64,000 nucleotides of DNA, taken from contig NC_086378.1 in NCBI RefSeq assembly GCF_036588685.1, positions 80,927,127 through 80,991,126 of the forward strand, written 5' to 3'. Position numbers and translations under genes: made by a program. The notes under the pieces were generated by a model. It saw only the letters and a program-made list of their open reading frames with translations. It made no database searches and was not told the DNA's origin. Of the stretch, positions 24,401 through 34,997 are shown in pieces; the stretch's first letter is position 1, and each line of letters begins with the position of its first letter. The DNA is from Mytilus trossulus. Lineage: Eukaryota; Mollusca; Bivalvia; Mytilida; Mytilidae.

Positions 24401-27143
24401 GACAATGATGAATTAAGTAGTGTCAACCCTGTAAATATGACCCGTGTATATAGCAAATCCCAAATACACCGTTCATGATTTATCTATTTGTTGTATTGAT
24501 CTTTCAAATAACTTTCAATGAGATATCGATTGATAACTTAATGTGTAGCATAATTTACTAGTATTTATGATACTGTGGATTCATTTGTTGAAAACCAATT
24601 TTCATGGATTTCGTGGTTATCTCGGAACCACAAATTCCAATATCAAACGAATTACACCTGTATAGGCATGTATGCAGACTTTGGCAAAACCACGATATCA
24701 AATATCTACGAAGATGAAATTTATTTCTTCAATCCGCGAAAATAGGTACCCACGAAAATATATGAAACTACAGAAGTTAGTGTTATATAAATAAACAACA
24801 AGCCATACCTGTGTAATTTTGAACCCTTTAATGTGTACACCTATGACGTTTACCGTTAACACAATTTAAATTGTTTTAAGGATAATGCTATTTAAAAGTT
24901 TTCTATGTGCAGGAAACAACTGAACGAGTTTTACGTCGGTTATATAAAAGACGCTTCGAACGGTCTTGTGACTTTAGATGGCCGACAGCAAAACTGGGCA
25001 CCCTGGAAGAGTGGGCAACCAAGTGGTGCGACAGGTGCTTCCTGTGTAACTTCGTTTAATCTGGATGGTACTTTCTGGGAAGAATTTTGTACTGATACAT
25101 ACTATGCTATATGTCAATGGCCAGCATATTTTGGTAAGGTGAATATCCATTATGTCCATGTAATGTATCTATTTTTCCTGAATTTTCAAGAATTACATTT
25201 AAAATTAAGGGAGCCGGGATCATAAATATCGAGCAAATACTACATGCAAATTGATTGATATCGAATGTACATGTATTTATATTTGTTTGTTTAAACTGTT
25301 CAAATTTGTTGACGAAACAGAAGTTTGAAAAATAAAAACAGAATAAACAAGTTGAGATTGGAAAAGCATCGATTAATTGGACAAAGCAATGAAATTAAAA
25401 AAATCAACAAAACAGTCGTTTCTGTTCGAATCAAAACAATTTAAGGAGATTTGGGAAAACATCAATCGATCAGCATAAATAATCAGACAAATCAAATCAT
25501 ACGATCGGCAATGATGTACCATTCCATTTGTCTAGCTTAAAATCGTTCCACATCTGAGTATATTCGTAGAAAAAATCAACATTGACAATGAAAAAAGTAT
25601 ACATGTAACAATACACATCAGTACGAAATAAACAGTTCATTCATACCCAAAAACTTGATACCAATATCACCCATTCACGAGAAAGAAATGTTGAAGATAA
25701 AACAGAAAAGCAGTTGTTGATTAAAAAGATACAGAAGGATGGAGGGTGAAGGAAATCTTCAAAATGCATTTAACTTTATTCATTTTGTATCATACTTATA
25801 CTATTGCCCACAAAAACCTAGTATTTATAAGCTTAAATATCGAGATAATTAACTACAATTCAATTTGATTTGTACACTCAAGTTGGTTGTTTTTAAAGGA
25901 AATGACAATTAATACAAAATCGTATAAACGTACAGTAGAAGGAATTCGATTTAAAAAAATTTCCATATATTCCGGCTATCCTCATTTTTACTGGTGACGT
26001 AAGTATTGTAAATAGCACTTCTGTGGGAACTACTGTTTTATCCAAATAAAGGCAACAGTAGTATACCGCTGTTCAAAGTTCATAAATCGATTTAAAAGAA
26101 AAAAATCCGGGTAACAAACTAAAAGGTGAGGGAAACACATCACTGAACAAGCACACAATTTTATTAAGGGGACGGCGTATGACCACTTCCCGCTGCGTTG
26201 AAGACCCATTAATGGCCTGCTCTTTGGTAGGGGTGTTGTCTCTATGATATATGTATAGACCGCTATTAATTTTAATTAAATATTTGTATTCGCAGATCAG
26301 ATTATTTCAGTAAAATGAAAATTCGGCAAAGTGCAGAACAGAGTCGACGGCCTTTTTTTTTAAAGTCAATACTGTTTGAGGGACATGTAACCTTTTTTTA
26401 AGATGCATACGTAATCTATCAAATTTGATAACGATTATTTACAAGTTAAACATATGATTTAAATTACAAGTATAGTTCTTTCAAAACTGTGCTGGTGAAT
26501 GGTAGTCTTGGGGAACACAGTCCAACAGCGGTACGTTTATTACAGTGGGAAGACAAACAAAGATAAAAAAAATCGTAAAGGAATAGATGGTGCTATGATA
26601 GTTGTTTGCTTTTACAAGAAAATAAAATATTTACATATTAATACAACTCAGCTTTATTATAATTTTTTATTAACAGCGAAATTTTGGAACCCAACAACAA
26701 CTAATGAAGCAACAACAGAAAAATATTCTACAACTGCGACAATAGAAACTTCCACACTTGAAGAAACAACAGAAAACACCATGCCTGTAACAACAGCACA
26801 TAACTTCGAGAGAACAACGGATCGATCGTGCCGGTGTAACTGTAAAACAGTAAATTTGAAAGTTAACTATACTATAAGTGTCGAACTAAAGGCTGAAATA
26901 GCAGCGAACATTTCAAAGGAACTTTCTGTAAATGTAGATACTTTGTCGTCAACTATTCGATCAAAGACATCAGCTAAAGACGACAGACCATCTTCAGCTA
27001 GTATAGGATATATAGGAGTGATACTATTGGTCATTGTATTTGGTGGACTTATGATTTTAGATCTTCCTGTTTTTTTGATAGATTTGAAATTACGATTGCA
27101 TAATTTGAAATGTTGCCAAAAATCAAATCAAACTCAATGTTAA
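21342..27143 (+). CDS. Membrane C-type-lectin-like protein 2 (4 exons, 319 aa)
   Basis: Paralogue of gene 1 with identical structure. Exons 21342-21420, 22812-23004, 24913-25133 and 26677-27143 have intron phases 1, 2, 1, total 960 nt and end in one stop. It has a signal peptide (1-26) and a lectin domain with cysteines at the same positions as gene 1 (33, 47, 64, 135, 150, 158). The sugar-site motif reads QPS (126-128) and the second calcium motif reads WEE (146-148), both non-canonical. The stalk is Thr-rich (165-215), with CRCNC at 216-220 and an NIS site at 242. A juxtamembrane segment nearly identical to gene 1 leads into a membrane helix at about 275-293. The tail contains KCCQ, matching CCQ in gene 1. 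Genes 1 and 2 are recent tandem duplicates that include their promoters. Ligand and function are unknown. Confidence 0.85.
22288..22333 (-). repeat. Family E repeat fragment
   Basis: CTGATGAATCCCTCGGGG, then TTTACCAGCAGAGGTATT, matches the reverse complement of the CCTCTGCTGGTGGACTATTA and CCCCGAGGGTATCA region of the 350-bp satellite. It lies in intron 1 of lectin gene 2. Confidence 0.5.
22812..23004 (+). CDS. Lectin gene 2, exon 2 (N-terminal half of lectin domain)
   Basis: The acceptor TTTATTTAAG precedes GCGACGGAA, and the donor GTATGT follows GATGCTGG. The exon is 193 nt. It encodes DGTPTCIKGSPYIDN, YVCFWLIETLNNF and LCQRDHGSLGIIPDQ. Confidence 0.85.
23246..23350 (-). repeat. Dispersed family E repeat fragment with hammerhead-like core
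   Basis: Reads AAAGTTACCAGGCTTATGAC, then a GCGCGATTCGTCTACATAAT segment and AAAATAGTTAAAAAGCCAAA on the + strand. It matches the first ~100 bp of the copy at 39884-40236. Confidence 0.65.
23278..23316 (-). ncRNA. Hammerhead-like core, decayed copy
   Basis: On the minus strand: CTGATGA, a stem II region GTAT..AGAC with one mispair, GAAT in place of GAAA, then a CGC..GCG stem III and TA. Compared with 39911-39949 it has lost two key positions, so it is presumably inactive. Confidence 0.4.
23375..23560 (-). mobile_element. RT retroelement 3' tail (family C)
   Basis: AGAGGGGCGTAATATACCAG is followed by AACTGACAACTCCATGGCTC and CAACATAGGAAACTAAAGAA, the minus-strand 3' non-coding tail seen at 2205-2420. 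Only the tail is present. It lies in intron 2 of lectin gene 2. Confidence 0.6.
24050..24185 (-). repeat. Interspersed repeat, family B, reverse
   Basis: TGTACCAAGTCGGAAAATGA, TTGATTAAGGACTTTCTG and TCAGTGTTTTTGTGATTTTA are in reverse family order. It is followed directly by a family D repeat. Confidence 0.6.
24190..24475 (+). repeat. Interspersed repeat, family D, 3' part
   Basis: GTTGAATTCTTTGATTCACC, TTTTTACGTCATGTCGGC, AGTAGTGTCAACCCTGTAAA and GACCCGTGTATATAG match 12950-13218. The 5' palindrome is missing. It is in intron 2 of gene 2, whereas the gene 1 copy is in intron 1, so the insertions are independent. Confidence 0.55.
24583..24785. mobile_element. MITE-like inverted repeat element
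   Basis: The left part has TTTTCATGGATTTCGTGG and the right part CGCGAAAATAGGTACCCACG followed by AAAATA, an imperfect inverted repeat built on TTTTCGTGG motifs. This arrangement resembles a repeat I recall from oysters and mussels. The exact ends were not fixed. Confidence 0.45.
24913..25133 (+). CDS. Lectin gene 2, exon 3 (C-terminal half of lectin domain)
   Basis: The acceptor TATGTGCAG precedes GAAACAACTG, and the donor GTAAGG follows TATTTTG. The exon is 221 nt. It encodes EFYVGYIKD, LVTLDGRQQNWAPWKSGQPS, FWEEFC and YAICQWPAYF. Confidence 0.85.
25134..26676. other. Intron 3 of lectin gene 2
   Basis: AT-rich intron. At about 26160-26260 there is a weak family A piece (AAGGGGACGGCGTATGACCA, GAAGACCCATTAATGGCCTG, TTGTCTCTATGATATATG), reverse orientation. 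Nothing else is recognised. Confidence 0.4.
26677..27143 (+). CDS. Lectin gene 2, exon 4 (stalk, membrane helix, tail)
   Basis: The acceptor TTATTAACAG precedes CGAAATTTTGG; the stop TAA is at 27141-27143. An upstream in-phase open stretch makes the frame look longer (from 26499), but the splice acceptor and the paralogues fix the exon start here. Confidence 0.85.
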
Positions 27144-27689
27144 CATAATCTGAGCAAGAAATTTTATAACAGCCTCAACACTTAATGTTAAATAAGGTTT
27201 TCCTAATTTAAATTTAATATTTTTTCCTGTTTAACTTACTCAAGCTTAAATGTTTATGGAGCAGAATTCAGTCTTGAAATTATTTTTAATCGATATTTTC
27301 TAATGAGAGGGTTGTTACATCAATTACCATTCAGCTAGATGTCAATAGCAATTACGTTAAACATACATTTAGCTACACATTGCTGCTTAAGTACTACGAG
27401 AAACATGTTTCTTCTTTAAGATTTATACATTTGAGTGAATTTCCAGGTTAAAAGTAAAACCACAGAGTTACTGCACTCCGATGATTTACTTTTAAAACAA
27501 ACAGTATGTCGTTGTTACAGGAGATTATGAATTCCAACTATAAAGGATATACTCTTCGTTTTTAAGAAATAAATGTCAATAACATTTATGATTGCTCATT
27601 TAAAAACAAAATGGTGGACGTCGCATGGCGAGGGTTCTACAGATTATACTGTTTCCAGTGAGTTTTTCATTGTTTGATAAATACTGTGA
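27144..27689. other. Downstream of lectin gene 2
   Basis: Presumed 3' UTR and intergenic DNA. No element was recognised. Confidence 0.35.
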
Positions 27690-28375
27690 AAGAGGGACGA
27701 AAGATACCAATGGGACAGTCAAACTCATAAATCTAAAATATACTGACAACGCCATGGCTAAAAATGAAAAAGACAAACAGACAAACAGACAAACAATAGT
27801 ACACATGACACAACATAGAAAACTATAGAATAAACAACACGAACCCCACCAAAAACTAGGGGTGATCTCAGGTGCTCAAAAAGGATAAGCAGATCCTGCT
27901 CCTCATGTGGCACCCGTCGTGTTGCTTGTGTGATAACAAATCCGGTAAATAGTATAATTTGGTAGGTCACATTCATGACAGGGAAGGGGATTGTAGTTAC
28001 GACGTAAGGAACATATCCGATATCATTTGTGAAACGGCTATTCCATAACGGTCAACCAACTCGTGATGGCGTCCGTAAAATTTACGAAGGGATGATTTCA
28101 ACTTCACCATTTGGAACTCTTGGTTTAATAGCTTCCTTGTGAACCCTCTATCAAGAAAATCATGATAGGAAATGCAAGCACGGGAATATCGTATCAATTG
28201 GGAGAAATATACCCCGTATGCAGGTGCTGCTGGAATGTTGCTACTTAGAAAAGGAAATTTTACAATTGGAAAGCTGAAATCATCTCTTTTGTCGTAAAGT
28301 TTTGTTTTCAACCGACCTTCATTGTCAATTTCTAGATGTAAATCAAGATATGAGGTCGACTTAACTGTATCTGAA
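27690..28375 (-). mobile_element. RT retroelement 3' fragment (family C)
   Basis: Homologous to 2205-2900. Starts at GAGGGACGAAAGATACCAAT on the + strand. The minus frame 28311-27997 has KTKLYDKRDDFSFPI, NIPAAPAYGVYFSQLIRYSR and KSSLRKFYGRHHELVDRYGI. It is truncated before the YIDD block. Confidence 0.7.
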
Positions 28376-30490
28376 AATTTTGTGTTAATATAGATATATT
28401 AAGCTATGCTAAAAGACGTTCATAAAAAAATACAAATTGTAAGTCTCTAAGAAAAGATTTCCTCGGTTATTTGTTTAATAAAAAGAATTAATTTTGGTAC
28501 AAGTTGCAGTTTATGAATTGTGATGATGTATAGACTCATTGGTGGTACAGAATATGACCTATTTAAAAGAAACTTGGTGACGGTTGTGTTTTTTCTCGAA
28601 TGATAAAATTAGAAAGATACAAAATTGGTTGTAATGAATACTATGATTTTAACAGTGAAATAAGAACAGATAATTTCAAATTAAGAAATGATGGTAAATC
28701 TTTTTATATCTATGAAAAAATTACGTAAAACATGTGTTGCAAACTGAATTACCCTGGGAATAGACAGAAAAACATATTACAGTCATTCCTTATAATTGAA
28801 TTTTGAAGAAACATTTTACACTTAAAATTGAAATATTGTAAAACAAATATGATAGTTTCTAGTTGACGTCATATAAGAATAGATGTTTCAAAACATTATC
28901 TTTGAAGTTGTAACAAACGATTGATTACAGCGCAGTAAAAGATGTAGTACGTACTTTATTTTAGTTAAACGCATTTAAATAAAAATATACACTAATAGAA
29001 GAAACGCAAATTTCAATATTTAATGCTTATTCCAGAAAAATCATGACAACTAAGGCATCATTGGTTCTTTGGTCCAGTTTTATTAAAATTTTAACATATA
29101 ATATTTAATCAGGGAATTTGTGTTAAAATGACATGTGCAATTTTTTATTATTTTGTATAATTTTTTTCCGTTTATATCATTGTTTAAAACATTTGCATTG
29201 ATAGGAAAGAGAATAAAACAGCTGTGTCATGAAATTTTTTAAATATAGCGACAGTTTTAGCTGGTTTGTACCTTAATGATTGAAATAATGTGCCATGAAA
29301 ATAGTCATGTTTATGGTATCAATTTTAGTGCATCAGACAATGTCAGCTGATTTCACATCAGTTATTTTCGAGGCTAAACCATATATGGAAATCCCATATT
29401 AATTCAAAATGTAAAATTCATTTTCAAATATTATGTCAATGTCGTTTGTTCTGATAATTCTGACAATAAAACTATGGGAATGTTTGTCATTTAAACTATG
29501 GGAATGTTTGTCAATAGTCCCTAATTTTTTGTTAAAGATAAATCTATGATGAAAATTGTATACTTCAACGTTGAGTGTTTCAGTATACGTTGAGGTCACA
29601 TGGAAATTGACTCAATATTTATTTAACCGACATTCAGTTTAAAACAACTACGTCTGACAAGGTTAATTACTAGTGTTGTTTATAGTTACATGTATATACA
29701 ATTATCATATGCATCAATAATGTATATATTGCATGTTTTTATTTGAAATGCTGTTGAATATTGAATAAAAGTTATCGTAATTTCCCTGTTGTGCCTTAAA
29801 TCTTGATATCCTTGCAGTATTTTTGGGGTTTACGTTTATATTGTCTAGTTTTTTGAAATACTTTCACATAAATATATATGTATTCGCTTATTAAGATTGT
29901 AATGAAAAGAAAAATGTAACATTCAGCCACATATTCGACACATTAAAATTGAAATTATCTATATTGAAAGTATCATCAACTAATAAAGAAACGTCTTGTC
30001 AGAAATAAAACAATATGTGTTTGAATTTTTGTCTTACATATTTGCATCAGAGCTATAAAATAGCTTTTGTCAAATATTTCTTTTAATTTTTCTTAGACAT
30101 ATTTGCATCATAGCTTATATATTACAAAACCTTCCATTTAGCTTTATTAAGTGTTAAAATTATCACATACGTCAATCGTAGAAAAAGTAAGCTACATGAT
30201 TATTCTTGGAGGATGCAAAGCTGCAATGTGGGAAAAATATCTTTTTAAATATGACATGATTTAAATCATCAGCTTAGGATTTAACTATGAACGTCCTTCT
30301 TTTTTTGATAGTCAGCTTTTTGGTACTATCATGATTAAAATAACTTCTTATGTTTATCAGTACTTTAGTACTAACCTATTATATGTTAAGACTTTAACGG
30401 ACACTAGAATAAAAATACAAAAAACAAAAAACGATATCATGACAAATCTGTAAAAACGATGTACAGACAAACAACAGTCTACAAAACGAT
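28376..30490. other. Intergenic, nothing recognised
   Basis: AT-rich DNA. The only structure noted is a 24-bp unit (AAACTATGGGAATGTTTGTC plus four bases) repeated twice at 29467-29514. Confidence 0.4.
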
Positions 30491-30494
30491 ACAT

Positions 30495-30690
30495 TTTAAA
30501 AGCACCTGAGATCACCACTAGTTTTTGGTGGGGGTTCGTGTTGTTTATTCTTTAGTTTGCTATGTTGTGTCATGTGTACTATTGTTTGTCTGGTCTTTTT
30601 TAGTTTTAGCCATGGCGTTGTCAGTTTATTGTAGATTTATGAGTTTGACTGTTCCTTTGGTATCTTTCGTCCCTCTCTTGAAACAAACAC
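30495..30690 (+). mobile_element. RT retroelement 3' tail, forward (family C)
   Basis: ACCTGAGATCACCACTAGTT through TTAGCCATGGCGTTGTCAGT to TTTGGTATCTTTCGTCCCTC. It is the same tail as 2205-2420 in the opposite orientation. The 70-aa open frame over it is a by-product. Confidence 0.65.
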
Positions 30691-31249
30691 AAACACCACC
30701 AAATACCACGGAGGTTATCTGGAACTTTGAAGAGTGAGAAGTACCTGCTCTCCATGTGGTATCCTTTGTTTGGTTTATCACATGTTGTAATTATGTGAAA
30801 AATCTCATTTGGTAATGTAACAATCGAGATATAGAGACAAAGATTGTATCTGAGACAATTCTAACATATATTTTGAGGTATGTGACACATCTTTCCCACA
30901 CTGGTCAAATTTATCATGACTCCACAATAAGAAAGCTATACTCACCTTTTTTGTCGTAAAGTTAACCGACCCTAAGCGTATGTTTCAAGATGTATTATAA
31001 ATAAAGATATGACACAGACATACCTGTATTAACGACATTAACAGGAACTAATATATTTGAACGAGATGGATGTGCATTTCAGCAATAAATTTCTCTCCAT
31101 TGATGCTCGAAGTACGGAAACAATTTATAACAAATAGAGGAGATTATAAACCATAAAGAATATCAGTGTTGTCGAAAGCGGCCAAGAAATTGTATTCCTT
31201 AATGTAAAATGGATTTCAAAACCAGAATCACACAAACATAATATCTGTA

Positions 31250-31310
31250 TTTTGATGCCAGTACCGACATTCTTACTACTGGTTTGGTGATACCCTCGGA
31301 GGCCAAGAGT
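31250..31310 (-). repeat. Family E repeat fragment
   Basis: TTTTGATGCCAGTACCGACA, then CTACTGGTTTGGTGATACCC and TCGGAGGCC, matches the hairpin and CCCTCGGGG region of the satellite in reverse. Confidence 0.5.
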
Positions 31311-32091
31311 GCACAAGTAGAGTTACCGATCAAAGTTAACGTAAACTGCACCAATCTTTCTGCACAATATGTACATTTCATAAGAGATGCGTTAACCTTT
31401 ACTTTTGTTTGGATATGATAGATGTTCAATATAGCCATCAAACGTATGGATTGCATGTCAGTTCAGTGGGCGGGGGACAGTGCTTTGGTAAAAGATACCT
31501 TTCTTTACTGATCCTTTAATAAATTGAAAAATCATTAAGATTCTTAGGGTCAAATCGATTATACAAAATTATCAAGGCCAGACACACAAATAGTTCATCT
31601 ACAACGAAGGTAGTAAGTAAACAGAAACCTGCACCTTTTCATATGACAAATAATTCGCTCGTGTAAAACAATGAATAAGATTTTGACGAGAGACATTTAT
31701 GTATTACTGAAAAATTATAACACCAGGGTTTTCGATATCACAAACTAGTCAAAACATTTACTAAATTTTATCATCGGTATAAGGACATCATTCGTAAATA
31801 TAGCTAGACTTCTTATACGTTCAGGTATTTCATATCCAATTTTTTATGGAAATATTTTTTAAAAAGCACACAAAAATGTCAGAATTCGCCTCAGAAGCTA
31901 ACAAAACCTTTTAATATAATTATTAAGAAGGGATATAGTTACGATACTGTTGTCAGGTAATTCAAGATTGCATATGTTGGTGTTAACATTGATTCAATTA
32001 AATGATCTTTACATCGGAAATCGGAACTAAAAACATTTAAAAAAAAAACAGTTGTTGGCATGACACGGGTTATGTTATTCTCATATATGTT

Positions 32092-32325
32092 ATGAGCAAC
32101 ACGACGAGTGCCGCATGTGGAGCAGGATCTGCTTACCCTTCGGAGCACCTGAGATCACCCCTAGTTTTTGGTGGGGTTCGTGTTGTTTATTCTTTAGTTT
32201 TCTATGTTGTGTCATGTGTACTATTGTTTTTCTGTTTGTCTTTTTCATTTTAAGCCATGGCATTGTCAGTTGGTTTTAGATTTATGAGTTTGACTGTCCC
32301 TTTGGTATCGTTCGTCCCTCGTTTA
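32092..32325 (+). mobile_element. RT retroelement 3' tail, forward (family C)
   Basis: GAGCAACACGACGAGTGCCG, CTAGTTTTTGGTGGGGTTCG, AAGCCATGGCATTGTCAGTT and TTTGGTATCGTTCGTCCCTC match the family tail. Confidence 0.65.
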
Positions 32326-32399
32326 TGATGATATGTTACTAAACCCCTAACGAGAAGGATTGTGTCTGATATTCATATAATGATAACATAATCTTTCAA

Positions 32400-32645
32400 T
32401 CAGTTTAATTGAAGTCTGAAGCTGGCAAGTCAGTTAACTGCTAGTAGTCGTTATTGTCATTTTGTTTATTTTCTTTGGTTACATCTTCTGACATCAGACT
32501 CGGACTTATCTTGAACTTAATTTTAATGTGTCTATTGTTATGCGTTTACTTTTCTATATTACCTAGAGGTATAGGGGGAGGAATGAGATGGTCGGTTTGT
32601 TGTTTCTTTGACACATTCCCCATTTCCATTCTCAATTTTAAGTTC
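32400..32645 (-). repeat. Interspersed repeat, family A, reverse 3' half
   Basis: CAGTTAACTGCTAGTAGTCG, TCTGACATCAGACTCGGACT, TACCTAGAGGTATAGGGGGA and CCATTTCCATTCTCAATTTT are the reverse of 4341-4820, with the central blocks deleted. Confidence 0.65.
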
Positions 32646-32699
32646 TTAATATAGGCAGTAAATATCGTGACGCTGATTTAGAAATTTTGTTAGGTGCTT

Positions 32700-32815
32700 A
32701 AAATATTTAGGCGGATTGATTAATTAAGAATTTTATTTGATTTTGCCATGTGATTATGGATTTTCCGAATTGATTTTCCTCTAAGTTCAGTATTTTTGTG
32801 ATTTTACTTTTTTTA
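32700..32815 (-). repeat. Interspersed repeat, family B fragment, reverse
   Basis: Shares TTTGATTTTGCCATGTGATT and TTCAGTATTTTTGTGATTTT with the copy at 33188-33385. Confidence 0.55.
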
Positions 32816-33187
32816 CATACATCATTGGCTTTCAAATTATTGGTTTTGAGTGTTCCTGATAAAAGAAAATACAGAAAAGCGCTTTAGACGCATCAATTTA
32901 TAAGGTGTTATTTTCATTTTTTATGTAGCTACATGGAATTAGAATACAAATCTTTAATCATCATTTAATCAATGCAGGAAAATGACAGACAATACATATT
33001 GTTATTTTTTAATTATATTTTAAGATATAATGAGTTCCTAGATAGTATATGTTTTTTTGTTCTTTTAAATCGTACCTTTTAAAATTGTTATACAATGATG
33101 ACTGATATTTTGACTATTTTATGTATGTGTCTGTTTATTTAACGCATTAATGTAAATATAACGGAATTTGATGACACTGTCATTAAA

Positions 33188-33385
33188 GTGAGAGGGCTAG
33201 CACTATAAAACCAGGTTTAATCCACCATTTTCTAAATTTGAAAATGCCTGTACCAAGTCAGGAATATGACAGTTCTTGTCCATTCGGTTTTGATGCGTTT
33301 TGTTATTTGATTTTGCCATGTGATTATGGACTTTCCGAATTGATTTTCCTCTAAGTTCAGTATTTTTGTGATTTTATTTTTTAGA
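33188..33385 (-). repeat. Interspersed repeat, family B, reverse, fuller copy
   Basis: GAGAGGGCTAGCACTATAAA, AAATGCCTGTACCAAGTCAG, ATATGACAGTTCTTGTCCAT, GATTATGGACTTTCCGAATT and TTTTTGTGATTTTATTTT appear in order. Confidence 0.65.
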
Positions 33386-33440
33386 TGTAAAACCAGTTAT
33401 GAGCTACCTTAGTGTTGTCATTGACAAAGTGTTTAATAAA

Positions 33441-33550
33441 ACTGAGAATGAAAATGTGGAATATGTCAAAGAGACAACAACCCGAACAAAAATCAGATAA
33501 CATCCGAAGGCCACCAATAGGTCTTCAACGCAGCGATAAAATTCGTATAA
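33441..33550 (+). repeat. Interspersed repeat, family A, 5' part
   Basis: AACTGAGAATGAAAATGTGG, GTCAAAGAGACAACAACCCG and GGCCACCAATAGGTCTTCAA match the start of 4341. Confidence 0.6.
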
Positions 33551-33668
33551 GAGACAACAAAAGAACCATATGATATGTGTAAAACGCATTATACCGACGT
33601 TGGCGACGCGTGCTTCTTGAATGAAGCAACAAATATGAAAAGAAAGATAACTGCTGGTTTATGTTTAC

Positions 33669-34817
33669 ATGTTATGTAGGTTTTTCCCTGTACTATTTAT
33701 AGAAACGAAAAGTCTAATTCAAACATTTAAAGTTCACAATAATATAGCCAAACCGGTATTTATTCCAAACAGTGAACTCGTTAAGACAGACATACTATAT
33801 ATAGTTTTTAAAAATACTTTTCTGTGTTCAATATTGATAATAAAAGGTATAAATAATTCCTTACCTGTTGTGCAAAAACATCCATTCAACAAAAGTAATT
33901 TCCATGATTTCCGTGCAAATGTTTCACAGGCACTTGTTTCTGTCAATATGGGGATTTACTATCCATACCAGTACAAAAAAAACACAAGGTAGCTAACGGG
34001 AATTTTCAATGTGTTCGCTTCAACCAATATTTTATTACTTTTCCTTGCCCCTTTCACGAATAAAAGTACACCAGTCTTTCGGTAATTGATTTATCTTTAC
34101 AATGAAACAACTCTCACGTACCTTGAGAATACCCCTCGAACAGTCCAACACACTTAAGTGAGAATTATTGACCTTTTTCCAGACCATTGAATTTGGAAGT
34201 ACTAAACTTCCGGTTAACTTAGGAAGTTAATATAACACAGCAATCTGATTGGTCAAATTCATCTGGTTACCTGTTTATTTATACTAGTCACCAGAAACCA
34301 GAAAAATGTGACCAATGGGATTGCACAGTTTTATTAACTTCCTAAGTAAACCGGAAGTTTAGTACTTCCAAATTCAATGGTCTGGAAAAAGGTCAATAAT
34401 TCTCACTTTAGTGTGTTGGACTGTTCGAGGGGTATTCTCAAGGTACGTGAGAGTTGTTTCATTGTAAAGATAAATCAATTACCGAAAGACTGGTGTACTT
34501 TTATTCGTGAAAGGGGCAAGGAAAAGTAATAAAATATTGGTTGAAGCGAACACATTGAAAATTCCCGTTAGCTACCTTGTGTTTTTTTTGTACTGGTATG
34601 GATAGTAAATCCCCATATTGACAGAAACAAGTGCCTGTGAAATGTTTACACACATATTTATATCAGTTTCACAGATTCAGTGTGTATAAATGAAATTTGT
34701 ATATCCAATCAAACAATTTATATTACAAGAGAACATTATGAATATCTTTGTTGGAGAAATATAGAATACAATTACACCAAAAGTGTTCAGAATAATAAGC
34801 CATGGATATCAAATTAA
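33669..34817 (+). pseudogene. 5' ORF of the LINE region, split by a fold-back insertion
   Basis: The ATG at 33669 opens a frame through DFRANV at 33924. The reading then enters the fold-back element, which supplies a stop at 33990-33992. In the same frame, sequence beyond the right target duplication stays open (TACACACATATTTATATC onward, encoding THIYISFTDSV and YEYLCWRNIEYNYTK) to a TAA at 34815-34817. The insertion plus one 8-bp duplication is 723 bp, a multiple of three. No domain is recognised. It could be the C-terminal end of a LINE ORF1 or an unrelated frame. Confidence 0.45.
33917..34647. mobile_element. Fold-back transposon, 715 bp, 8-bp target duplication
   Basis: AAATGTTT occurs at 33917-33924 and 34640-34647. 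Between them, 33925-34639 is almost entirely one inverted repeat: CACAGGCACTTGTTTCTGTC at the left end and GACAGAAACAAGTGCCTGTG at the right end. The arms of about 350 bp meet near 34282 with a loop of about 20 bp. The outer ~280 bp of the arms is nearly identical; the inner part is more diverged. An 8-bp duplication and CA-ended termini fit hAT-type transposition (inference). No coding sequence. Confidence 0.8.
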
Positions 34818-34997
34818 AACAGCATGTATCATGTGTATGTATAGTTAAGAAAAAATAAGTATGCAATCCCGCACTGTGATGTTTATAATTATCGTTATTT
34901 ATTTACAATATGTGTGTATACCAAATTAATATAATATGTGTATGGAGAAAATACAAGATTTATTCAATGTTGTGGATAGAACTGTAAACTTTTTAAT

